Source: Paenibacillaceae bacterium
Lineage (GTDB): Bacteria; Bacillota; Bacilli; Paenibacillales; Paenibacillaceae
Length of the DNA stretch: 64,000 nt
Direction: 5' to 3'
Assembly: GCA_900766135.1 (NCBI GenBank)
Contig: CAAFUF010000055.1
Location: 110,655 to 174,654, forward strand
Shown here: positions 18,177 through 25,188 of the stretch, piece by piece
How positions within the stretch are numbered: position 1 is the stretch's first letter
Layout: each line of letters opens with the position of its first letter
Notes under the pieces: generated by a model
Seen by the model: the letters and a program-made list of their open reading frames with translations, nothing else
Database searches by the model: none
Told to the model about the DNA's origin: nothing
Translations under genes and position numbers: made by a program

Positions 18177-18227
18177 AGTACATATGTTCGTTTTTTATAT
18201 TTTACCAAACATACGTTCTTAAAACAA
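18177..18227 (-). promoter_or_regulatory. Sigma-A-type promoter overlapped by two LexA-like (SOS) boxes
   Basis: Read on the minus strand: -35 TTGTTT (18227-18222), a 17-base spacer, -10 TAAAAT (18204-18199). AGAACGTATGTTTG (18219-18206) fills the spacer and matches 13 of 14 positions of the Bacillus LexA consensus CGAACRNRYGTTYG. CGAACATATGTACT (18190-18177) covers the expected start site and matches 12 of 14. Both would block polymerase if bound. The matches are seen directly; SOS control is inferred. Confidence 0.6.
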
Positions 18228-18316
18228 GAAGAAAATTCCATATTTATTCTTTCTCTCAGAAAAAATAATTAGTTCATCGTTTTTCACTGGCAAATCACGC
18301 TTAAAATGCGCTAACT

Positions 18317-18360
18317 CCTGAACGAAAGGGATAATTACAGCCCCGTGGATCCTGAACGAA
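18317..18360 (-). repeat. One and a half copies of the dispersed motif at the left edge of the purine-rich tract
   Basis: CCTGAACGAAAGGGATAAT (18317-18335) and a partial ATCCTGAACGAA (18349-18360), about 32 bases apart. The same words recur at the right edge of the tract (18776-18794). Confidence 0.5.
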
Positions 18361-18775
18361 TGAAATGATAGAAACGCAATGAACAAAGCGAGGAAAATGA
18401 AGAAAAAAAGATAAATGAAGAAATAAAAAATGAAGAAAACGGGAGAGGAATAAAATGTAAATCGTAAAGTGAAGGAAATGACGGAAAGGAAAAAATGAAG
18501 GAAAGCACGAAGCGATGAAGCAACGTAAGCAATGAAGCAACGTAAGCAATGAAGCAATGATTGGGACGAATGGGTAGAACGGAAGGGGCGGAAGAGACGA
18601 CGGCGACGAACGAGACGAACGAGACGAACGAGACGAACGAGAAAAAGGAGAAAAAGGAGCCGAATGAGACGAACGAGAGAAAAAGGAGGCAGAGGAGAAA
18701 AAGGAGGCAAAGAAGACGAACGAGAGACAAAGGAGACGGAGGAGCGGAGCGAAAGGTGATGATAACCCTGTGAAT
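18361..18775. repeat. Purine-rich low-complexity tract
   Basis: About 415 bases where the plus strand is almost entirely A and G with scattered C and T. It includes AAGCAATGAAGCAACGT-type direct repeats (about 18510-18560) and a 9-base array (18605-18676). On the minus strand all three frames stay open for over 150 codons because the bias removes stop codons; their Ser/Phe/Leu/Arg-rich products resemble no protein family. Confidence 0.7.
18605..18676 (+). repeat. Nine-base tandem array
   Basis: Eight consecutive 9-mers: GACGAACGA four times, GAAAAAGGA twice, GCCGAATGA once, GACGAACGA once. In one frame this spells a Thr-Asn-Glu repeat, but the surrounding 70-codon reading (18561-18773) has no family resemblance. 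Confidence 0.8.
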
Positions 18776-18794
18776 CCTGAACGAAGGGGATAAT
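18776..18794 (-). repeat. Copy of the dispersed motif at the right edge of the purine-rich tract
   Basis: CCTGAACGAAGGGGATAAT, preceded by CCTGTGAAT where the left-edge copy has CCCGTGGAT. The shared flanks suggest that the tract lies within, or was expanded from, a tandem pair of this element. Confidence 0.5.
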
Positions 18795-18845
18795 CGTGGA
18801 AAGAGGGGCGTAGAAACATCAAACGTGAAGGTTTTGCTATTTTTT

Positions 18846-18860
18846 ATGAAAGCGCTATAT
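18846..18860 (+). promoter_or_regulatory. cre-like site upstream of rhaEW
   Basis: ATGAAAGCGCTATAT matches 13 of 15 positions of WTGNAANCGNWWNCA, about 90 bases before rhaEW. It suggests CcpA repression of the rhamnose operon. Confidence 0.4.
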
Positions 18861-18894
18861 CCAAAACAAACCAAATCGTTTAAAATTAAAACAA

Positions 18895-18925
18895 ACAAAA
18901 ATAAAGAAAAAACCAAATAAACAAA
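18895..18925 (+). promoter_or_regulatory. Candidate DeoR-type operator before rhaEW
   Basis: ACAAAAATAAA (18895-18905) and ATAAACAAA (18917-18925) both reappear in the intergenic region between the DeoR gene and rhaB, as ACAAAAATAAA at 25080-25090 and, inverted, TTTGTTTAT at 25107-25115. Shared words upstream of two rhamnose transcription units suggest a common repressor site, but AT-rich DNA makes chance matches possible. Confidence 0.35.
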
Positions 18926-18947
18926 AATGGAGGTAATCGAGGTAATC

Positions 18948-21029
18948 ATGGTAAAGAACTTATGGGACTCATCCAAAGGATCGGCTTTATCCCCGGGACT
19001 GGAGCAACTCGTCTACCGGTCTAATCTGCTTGGCGCAGATCGCCGGGTGTGCAACTGGGGGGGCGGCAACACTTCGAGCAAAACGATGGAGAAGGACTTT
19101 CGCGGCAGGGACGTCGAGGTGATGTGGGTGAAGGGCAGCGGCTCGGATCTCGCGACAATGAAAGCCGGCAACTTCACCGGTCTGCGTATGGATGACATTC
19201 GGCCGCTATTTGAACGGGGGGAAATGACGGACGAAGAGATGGTGGCTTATCTCGCAAACTGCATGATTGACGCCAAACATCCGCGGGCATCGATCGAAAC
19301 GCTGCTGCATGCGTTTTTGCCGTTCAAGCACGTGGACCATACGCATCCGGACGCGATCATCAGTTTGTGCTGCGCCGACAACGGCCAAGACATTGCCCGG
19401 GAAATCTACGGCAACCGGTTCGTGTGGGTTCCGTATATCCGTCCGGGGTTCACCCTGTCTAAAATGATCGCCGAAGGCGTGCTGAGCAACCCGGATGCGG
19501 AACTGGTGCTGATGGAGAAGCACGGGCTGGTGACCTGGGGCGAAACGCAGGAGGACTGCTATGCCAAAACCATAGCGATTATCAATGAAGCGGAAGCGTA
19601 TATTGAAGCAAAAAGCGGCGCCCAAGCCGCGGAAGGGCGCGTGTTTGGCGGGCAATCTGCCGAACCGTTGGAGGCCGGGCAACGCCGGGCGATCGCTGCC
19701 GAAATCATGCCGCTGGTTCGGGGGTTAGCCAGCGGCGAGAAGCCGGTCCTCGTGACGTTCGACGACGAAGAGGACGTGCTCGAGTTTGCAGGTAGCCGGG
19801 ATGCCGGCGAGCTGTCGCAGGTTGGCGCGGCATGTCCCGATCACTTGGTGCACACCAAGGTGGTGCCGCTGTTCATCGATTGGAAGCCGGATGCCGCCGA
19901 TGTCTCCGGGCTGAAGGAGAAGCTGACAGCAGGGATCGCTGACTATAAAGCTCGGTACCAAGCTTATTTCGAGCGCAACAAGCAGGCTGATGACGTCATG
20001 TTCGATGCGGCGCCTCGCGTCATTCTGATCCCCGGGGTCGGCATGCTGAACACCGGCAAAAGCTGGAGCAACTCCAAGCTCAGCGGGGCGCTGTACCACC
20101 GGGCGATCGCGGTAATGAAAGGCGCGACGGCGCTCGGCCGCTTCGTATCGCTCAGCGAAAACGAATCCTACAACGTCGAATATTGGCCGTTGGAGCTGTA
20201 TAAGTTGTCCCTGTCGCCGGCCGAGGCGGAATTTTCCCGCAAGGTTGCGTTCATTACCGGCGGCGCCGGCGGCATCGGCAGCGAAACCGCGCGGCGACTG
20301 GCCGGAGAAGGGGCACACGTCGTGCTGGCTGACCTTAACCTGGAGGGGGCTCAGAAGGTCGCTGCCGAAATCAACGCCCAATACGGCGAGAATCGCGCGT
20401 TGGCGGTGAAGATGGATGTAACGCAGGAAGAGCAGATCGTGGCCGCTTACGCGGAAACCGCTTTGACCTACGGCGGCGTCGATATCATCGTCAACAACGC
20501 CGGGTTGGCAACGTCCAGCCCGTTCACGGAAACGTCGCTGCAGGAATGGAATCTGAATATGTCCGTGCTGGGGACGGGATATTTTCTCGTCGCTAGGGAA
20601 GCGTTCAAGCTGATGAAGGAGCAAAGCCTCGGCGGCAGCATGGTGTTCATCGGCTCAAAAAACTCGGTATATGCCGGCAAAAACGTCACCGCCTACAGCT
20701 CGGCCAAAGCGCTGGAAGCCCATTTGGCCCGCTGCATCGCGGCCGAGGGCGGGGAGCTGGGCATCCGGGTCAATACGATTTTGCCGGATGCGATTTTGCA
20801 GGGCTCGGCCATTTGGAATTCCAACTGGCGGAATGAGCGGGCTGCCGCTTACGGGATTGAGCCGGACCAACTGGAGGAGTATTACCGCAAGCGCACGACG
20901 CTGCTGGTGAATATTTATCCGCGGGATATCGCTGAGGGCGTTGCCTTTTTTGCTTCGTCCAAGGCGGCTAAAACCACCGGCTGCATGTTGACGATCGACG
21001 GCGGCGTGCCGGCGGCGTTTGTAAGGTAA
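18948..21029 (+). CDS. rhaEW: Bifunctional rhamnulose-1-phosphate aldolase / L-lactaldehyde dehydrogenase
   Basis: 693 residues. The N-terminal class II aldolase half (1 to about 425) has WGGGNTSSK and zinc ligands His131 and His133 in DHTHPD, plus EKHGLVTWG. The C-terminal short-chain dehydrogenase half (from Lys432) has the cofactor loop TGGAGGIGS, NNAG, and Tyr583-x3-Lys587 in AYSSAK. The protein would split L-rhamnulose 1-phosphate into DHAP and L-lactaldehyde, then oxidise the latter to L-lactate with NAD, as known for Bacillus RhaEW. ATG 18948 follows GAGGTAATC; an ATG at 18927 lies inside the ribosome-binding region. It leads an operon with lutABC, whose proteins would carry the lactate on to pyruvate. 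Confidence 0.93.
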   Translation: MVKNLWDSSKGSALSPGLEQLVYRSNLLGADRRVCNWGGGNTSSKTMEKDFRGRDVEVMWVKGSGSDLATMKAGNFTGLRMDDIRPLFERGEMTDEEMVAYLANCMIDAKHPRASIETLLHAFLPFKHVDHTHPDAIISLCCADNGQDIAREIYGNRFVWVPYIRPGFTLSKMIAEGVLSNPDAELVLMEKHGLVTWGETQEDCYAKTIAIINEAEAYIEAKSGAQAAEGRVFGGQSAEPLEAGQRRAIAAEIMPLVRGLASGEKPVLVTFDDEEDVLEFAGSRDAGELSQVGAACPDHLVHTKVVPLFIDWKPDAADVSGLKEKLTAGIADYKARYQAYFERNKQADDVMFDAAPRVILIPGVGMLNTGKSWSNSKLSGALYHRAIAVMKGATALGRFVSLSENESYNVEYWPLELYKLSLSPAEAEFSRKVAFITGGAGGIGSETARRLAGEGAHVVLADLNLEGAQKVAAEINAQYGENRALAVKMDVTQEEQIVAAYAETALTYGGVDIIVNNAGLATSSPFTETSLQEWNLNMSVLGTGYFLVAREAFKLMKEQSLGGSMVFIGSKNSVYAGKNVTAYSSAKALEAHLARCIAAEGGELGIRVNTILPDAILQGSAIWNSNWRNERAAAYGIEPDQLEEYYRKRTTLLVNIYPRDIAEGVAFFASSKAAKTTGCMLTIDGGVPAAFVR

Positions 21030-21089
21030 GGCGAAATTTGAACGAGGGAAAGGCAATAAACCAAAAGCAAAGTCTTAGGAGGTGCGAAG

Positions 21090-21869
21090 ATGGAGCTGGT
21101 GAATCGAGCGGACACGATATCGACAGCGGTCGGGACCGGCATCAAGGTATCGATGTTTGCCACCTGCATCGGCGATGCGGTATACCCGCGCATCGTGGAA
21201 GCGATGGCTCGTCTGCTGGCGCGGGTCGGAGTTAAGCTGGAGTTTCCGCAAGGGCAAACCTGCTGCGGACAGCCTGCGTTCAACAGCGGATATTGGGATG
21301 AAGCACGGCGGTCGGCGGCCACGCTGCTGGAGGCTTTTGCCGACAGCGATTTTGTCATCGGACCTTCGGGTTCGTGCATCGGCATGATTCACCACTACCC
21401 GAAGCTGTTCGAGCAGGATTCGGTGCGGCTGGCGATGGCCGAGGAACTGAAAGCGAAATCGTATGAATTTACGCAGTTTCTCGTTCAGGTGCTTGGCGTA
21501 ACCGATCTTGGGGCTGCGTTTCCGCACAAGGTTACGTACCATCCGTCCTGCCATGGCAGCCGGCTGCTCGGGATCAAGGAGGAGCCGATGGCGCTTTTGC
21601 AAAACGTGAAGGGCATGGAGCTCGTGCCGCTCCCATTTGCGGAGGATTGCTGCGGTTTCGGCGGAACGTTTGCGGTGAAAATGGCCGACATTTCCGGGGC
21701 GATGGTAACGGAAAAAGCCGACCACGTGCTGGAGACCTCCGCCGAGGTGTTGACCGGACTGGACATGGCTTGCCTGATGAACATTGCCGGCCATTTGCGT
21801 TACCGCCAGCAACAGGTACGCGTGATGCATGTGGCCGAGCTGCTGTACGAGGGGGTGAGCGGAGCATGA
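21090..21869 (+). CDS. lutA: L-lactate oxidation iron-sulfur subunit LutA
   Basis: 259 residues with two CCG (cysteine-rich) domains of the LutA/GlcF/HdrB kind: Cys58-Cys59 in QTCCGQPAFNSGY and Cys187-Cys188 in EDCCGFGGTF. It forms, with LutB and LutC, the cytoplasmic complex that oxidises L-lactate to pyruvate in Bacillus. It starts behind TTAGGAGGTGCGAAG, 60 bases after rhaEW, and its stop overlaps the lutB start (ATGA). Confidence 0.93.
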   Translation: MELVNRADTISTAVGTGIKVSMFATCIGDAVYPRIVEAMARLLARVGVKLEFPQGQTCCGQPAFNSGYWDEARRSAATLLEAFADSDFVIGPSGSCIGMIHHYPKLFEQDSVRLAMAEELKAKSYEFTQFLVQVLGVTDLGAAFPHKVTYHPSCHGSRLLGIKEEPMALLQNVKGMELVPLPFAEDCCGFGGTFAVKMADISGAMVTEKADHVLETSAEVLTGLDMACLMNIAGHLRYRQQQVRVMHVAELLYEGVSGA

Positions 21870-23446
21870 GCACCGTGAAGGAACGCGCGGACCTGGCGTT
21901 GAACAACGATTTCCTGCGCAAAGCGGTACGCTTTACGACGGAACGTCTGCGCGACGGAAAACGGAAAGCCGCCGATGACCATGGGAACTGGGAGGAATGG
22001 CGGGAGCGGGGGAGGCAAATCCGCCTCCATACGATCGCGCATCTCGATTACTACTTGAATCGGTTTGCGGAGCAGGCCCGAGCGAACGGGGCCCATGTTC
22101 ACTTCGCCGACACCGGCGAGGAAGCGGTGCGTATCGCTTTGGAGATTGCGGCCCGCAAGCAGGCGCGTTCCGTCGTGAAGTCGAAGTCGATGGTCAGCGA
22201 GGAGCTGCACATCAACCGTGCGCTGGAGGAAGCGGGCGTAGAGGCGGTCGAAACCGATCTGGGCGAGTACATCATTCAGCTTGCCGGGGAAGCCCCTTCG
22301 CATATCATCATCCCGGCGATTCACAAAAACCGTTACCAGATCGCCGAACTGCTGTCCCGCGAGGCCGGAGAAGAGCTGCCGCCGGAGACGAGCGTGCTGG
22401 CCGGGTTCGTGCGCCGAAAGCTGCGGGCGAAGTTTCTGGCGGCGGATATCGGCATGACCGGCTGCAACTTCGCTATCGCCGAGACGGGCTCGATCGTGCT
22501 GTTCGAAAACGAAGGGAACGCGCGCATGGTGTCGACCGTGCCCAAAACGCAAATCACGTTTATGGGCATGGAGCGCATCATTCCCTCCTGGAGCGACCTG
22601 GAGGTGATGGCGACGCTGCTGCCGCGTTCGGCGACCGGACAAAAGCTCACGGTCTACATGTCCGGCATTACCGGCCCTCGCCGCACAGCGGATGGGGACG
22701 GCCCGGAGGAGATGCACATCATCATCCTCGATAACGGCCGCTCCGAGCAACTGGGCGATCCTGAGTTTCAAGAGCTGCTGAACTGCATCCGCTGCGGCGC
22801 CTGCCTTAACGCTTGTCCGGTATATCGCCATATCGGCGGCCATGCTTACGGCGGAACTTACAGCGGCCCGATCGGTGCGGTGTTGACGCCGGCGCTGAAC
22901 AAGAACGTGGCGGAATGGGACGATATCGCTTCGGCCTCCAGCTTGTGCGGCGCCTGTTATGAAGCGTGCCCGGTCAAAATCCCACTGCACGACATGCTCG
23001 TTTATTTGCGTCGGCGCAAGGTCGAGCAGGGTTACGGAAATAAACTGGAGACGGCAGGCATGAAGGGGTTCGCCGCCGTGACGGCGAACTCCAAGCGGTT
23101 TTCCCGGGCGCTCAAGGCAGGGCGGTTCGCGCAGCGAATCGTCGTGCGCGGCGGTGAAATCCCGGCGCGGATCGGGCCGCTCAAGGGCTGGAACCGCTAC
23201 CGGGTCGCGCCAAGCTTGGCGGACCTGCCGTTCCGCGAGCGCTGGGGTAAGCTCCAGCACGAGTTGAAGGCAACGGTGGCGGAGACCGTGACCGGCGCGG
23301 CCGCCCAGGAGCGGATGAAGGCGGCGTTGCGCAAGCGTGCGGCGGGGCCGGAAGGCCGCGAAGAAACGGCGCGAACGCATGGAGCCGCGGGTGACCGAGC
23401 CGGTGCCGCGACTGTACGGAAAGAAGGTCAAACCTATGATGGATAA
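21866..23446 (+). CDS. lutB: L-lactate oxidation iron-sulfur subunit LutB
   Basis: 526 residues. The LutB core has two ferredoxin-like clusters, CIRCGACLNACP starting at Cys307 and CGACYEACP starting at Cys361, after an N-terminal LUD-type domain (MSKSMVSEELHINRALE-like segment near residue 105). The ATG overlaps the lutA stop by four bases, so an upstream extension into lutA is rejected. The C-terminus is long and basic (about 440-526, Ala/Arg/Glu-rich) compared with roughly 475-residue homologues, and it overlaps the lutC start by 11 bases. Confidence 0.93.
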   Translation: MSTVKERADLALNNDFLRKAVRFTTERLRDGKRKAADDHGNWEEWRERGRQIRLHTIAHLDYYLNRFAEQARANGAHVHFADTGEEAVRIALEIAARKQARSVVKSKSMVSEELHINRALEEAGVEAVETDLGEYIIQLAGEAPSHIIIPAIHKNRYQIAELLSREAGEELPPETSVLAGFVRRKLRAKFLAADIGMTGCNFAIAETGSIVLFENEGNARMVSTVPKTQITFMGMERIIPSWSDLEVMATLLPRSATGQKLTVYMSGITGPRRTADGDGPEEMHIIILDNGRSEQLGDPEFQELLNCIRCGACLNACPVYRHIGGHAYGGTYSGPIGAVLTPALNKNVAEWDDIASASSLCGACYEACPVKIPLHDMLVYLRRRKVEQGYGNKLETAGMKGFAAVTANSKRFSRALKAGRFAQRIVVRGGEIPARIGPLKGWNRYRVAPSLADLPFRERWGKLQHELKATVAETVTGAAAQERMKAALRKRAAGPEGREETARTHGAAGDRAGAATVRKEGQTYDG

Positions 23447-24170
23447 CGAATATAACGATTGGCTGAAAGCGAAGGAAGCGGAAGCGCAGCTGAAGCAGGA
23501 GCGGTTCATGAACCGGATCGCCGGGAAACTCAAGCGGCCGCGGCTGCGGGAGGCGCCGGTTCATCCGTTCCGGGGAGCGCCGGCGTATTGGAGAGAGCTG
23601 GATTGGAGCTTGGAGGAGCGGTTGGCTCGCTTTGAGGACAATTTTACGGCAGCGGGAGGGCATGTCGCCCGGCTGGCCGATCTCGAAGCGGCCAAGGTGT
23701 TTATTATGGCCAAGGCGCAAGCGCTTGGAGCCCGTTATTTTCTTCGCCAGGACGATCCGTTGCTGGCGGAGCTCGGGCTGGATGAGGCGCTTGCCGCCGA
23801 CGGCGCCCGCATGTCCGTGTGGAACGGGCATCGTTCCGAGACCTGGATCGCCCGGGCTGCGGAAGCGGACTTCGGCATCGTGGCGGCGGACTTTGCCGTC
23901 GCCTACACCGGTTCGCTGGTTGTTCAATCCGCTGCGGAGAAAGGGCGCTCGGTCAGCCTGCTGCCGACGGCGCTGTTCGCGATCGTCCCCGTGGAGCGGC
24001 TAAAAACCCGTTTGGGCGAGGTGTTGGAGACGTTTGATACGGCAGGGCGAGAAGCCCTGCCCGCCGGCATTCATTTTATCTCCGGCCCGAGCCGTTCAGC
24101 GGACATCGAAAACGATCTGACGATCGGCGTACATGGGCCGGGCATCGTGTTTGCGCTGCTGGTCGGTTAA
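23436..24170 (+). CDS. lutC: L-lactate oxidation subunit LutC (LUD domain)
   Basis: 244 residues from ATG 23436, the usual LutC length. GAAGGTC precedes this start; a longer reading from 23337 would add 33 basic residues lying inside lutB. The LUD domain shows ADFAVAYTGSLVVQS and the C-terminal FISGPSRSADIENDLTIGVH, the family signature. It is the last gene of the rhaEW-lutABC operon and ends seven bases from the convergent DeoR-type gene. Confidence 0.93.
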   Translation: MMDNEYNDWLKAKEAEAQLKQERFMNRIAGKLKRPRLREAPVHPFRGAPAYWRELDWSLEERLARFEDNFTAAGGHVARLADLEAAKVFIMAKAQALGARYFLRQDDPLLAELGLDEALAADGARMSVWNGHRSETWIARAAEADFGIVAADFAVAYTGSLVVQSAAEKGRSVSLLPTALFAIVPVERLKTRLGEVLETFDTAGREALPAGIHFISGPSRSADIENDLTIGVHGPGIVFALLVG

Positions 24171-24177
24171 GCTGAGG

Positions 24178-24933
24178 CTAGTACAGCACCTCGATGTTCT
24201 TGCCCTGCAGAAGCTGAAGCCAGGCGTCGGAGGGGCGCTCGTCGGTGATCAAATAGTCGATTTGCCCCCAGTCGGCCAGCTTGACGAAAGCATTCTTGTC
24301 AAATTTCGTATGGTCGGCCAGCAAAATGACTTTGTCCGCGTGGCGGAGCATATGCTTCTTCAGCTCGCATTCCGGCTCGTTGGAATCGGAGATGCCTTTG
24401 TCCGGCGACATGCCTTTGCAGCTGATGATCGCGGTGTCGACGTTGTATTTCTGCACCGTTTCTTGGGCGGCGGGGCCGACCAGCGACAGGGAACGGGCGC
24501 GCAGCGAACCGCCGGTGGAAATGATGTTCAGGTTCGAGCTAGCGAATTCATTCAGGACGCTGACGGAATTGGTGATGACGGTGACGTTGTTTTTCGAATG
24601 CAACGTCTTCAAGAATTCAAAGCAGGTCGAGCTCGGGTCGATCATCAGCGTGTCGCCGTCGTTCACCAGGTCAACCGCCTTGAGCGCGATGTCCCGTTTG
24701 ATCTCCACGTTAATCGTGTTTCGGGTCGTATACGGCAAGTCTTCGTTCGTGTGCCGGTTGAGCATGGCGCCGCCGTAGGAGCGGGTCGCGATCCCCTCTT
24801 TCTCGAGCTTCTCTAGGTCGCGGCGGATCGTCTCCTCCGTTACCTCGAACATCCGGCTGAGCTCGGAAACCAGCACACGCTTGTCCTGATGAAGCAGGTC
24901 GATGATTTTTTGTTTGCGTTCTGCCGCCAGCAT
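24178..24933 (-). CDS. DeoR-family repressor, probable rhamnose regulator
   Basis: 251 residues. The N-terminal DeoR helix-turn-helix contains LVSELSRMFEVTEETIRRDL near residues 22-41. The C-terminal sugar-phosphate sensor domain includes GDTLMIDPSSTCFEFLK and IDYLITDE. ATG 24933 is chosen because GAGGTG lies seven bases before it; a GTG at 24942 is part of that site. It sits between rhaEW-lutABC and rhaB-rhaA-rhaD, transcribed away from rhaB, so it is the natural candidate for a RhaR-type repressor answering to rhamnulose 1-phosphate. The effector is inferred from family practice. Confidence 0.9.
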   Translation of the reverse strand: MLAAERKQKIIDLLHQDKRVLVSELSRMFEVTEETIRRDLEKLEKEGIATRSYGGAMLNRHTNEDLPYTTRNTINVEIKRDIALKAVDLVNDGDTLMIDPSSTCFEFLKTLHSKNNVTVITNSVSVLNEFASSNLNIISTGGSLRARSLSLVGPAAQETVQKYNVDTAIISCKGMSPDKGISDSNEPECELKKHMLRHADKVILLADHTKFDKNAFVKLADWGQIDYLITDERPSDAWLQLLQGKNIEVLY

Positions 24934-25079
24934 GGCGTTCACCTCGGGATCCGTTCATAATGTCAAGACGCAGGGTCTTGGTTCCTTCCCATCATAGCGA
25001 TAAAAAGGGGCGCTTGGCAACCGTATTTGGGGAAGAGGGCGGTGGAAACAGACAGAAATTTTTCACGTAATAGACAAAA

Positions 25080-25144
25080 ACAAAAATAAAACAACACAAA
25101 TAATCTTTGTTTATGTTGACTGTTAAATAAAACGGACATAGGAT
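25080..25144 (+). promoter_or_regulatory. rhaB promoter with candidate DeoR operator
   Basis: A sigma-A promoter is clear: TTGACT (25116-25121), 17-base spacer, TAGGAT (25139-25144). Inverted arms CAACA (25092-25096) and TGTTG (25114-25118) run into the -35. ACAAAAATAAA (25080-25090) is shared with the rhaEW upstream region. A repressor bound here would mask the -35. Confidence 0.55.
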
Positions 25145-25188
25145 AGAAGTAAGAACAGGCCGCATTACAGAGCGAGGAGCGCTGAACG

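Noticed and set aside
17236..18240. Complete insertion sequence
   Set aside because: No terminal inverted repeats or target-site duplication were found on either side, and the transposase core appears to lack its catalytic residues.
18561..18773. 70-codon plus-strand frame encoding Thr-Asn-Glu repeats
   Set aside because: It coincides with the 9-base tandem array and has no ribosome binding site or family resemblance; explained by the repeat.
18219..18976. Three overlapping minus-strand reading frames of 163-213 codons
   Set aside because: All three frames are open at once because the plus strand is purine-rich and lacks stop triplets in reverse. The products are Ser/Phe/Arg-rich low complexity with no good ribosome binding sites.
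21800..23533. 577-codon minus-strand frame opposite lutA/lutB
   Set aside because: His/Arg-rich composition typical of an antisense shadow. The plus-strand genes have iron-sulfur motifs and coupled starts.
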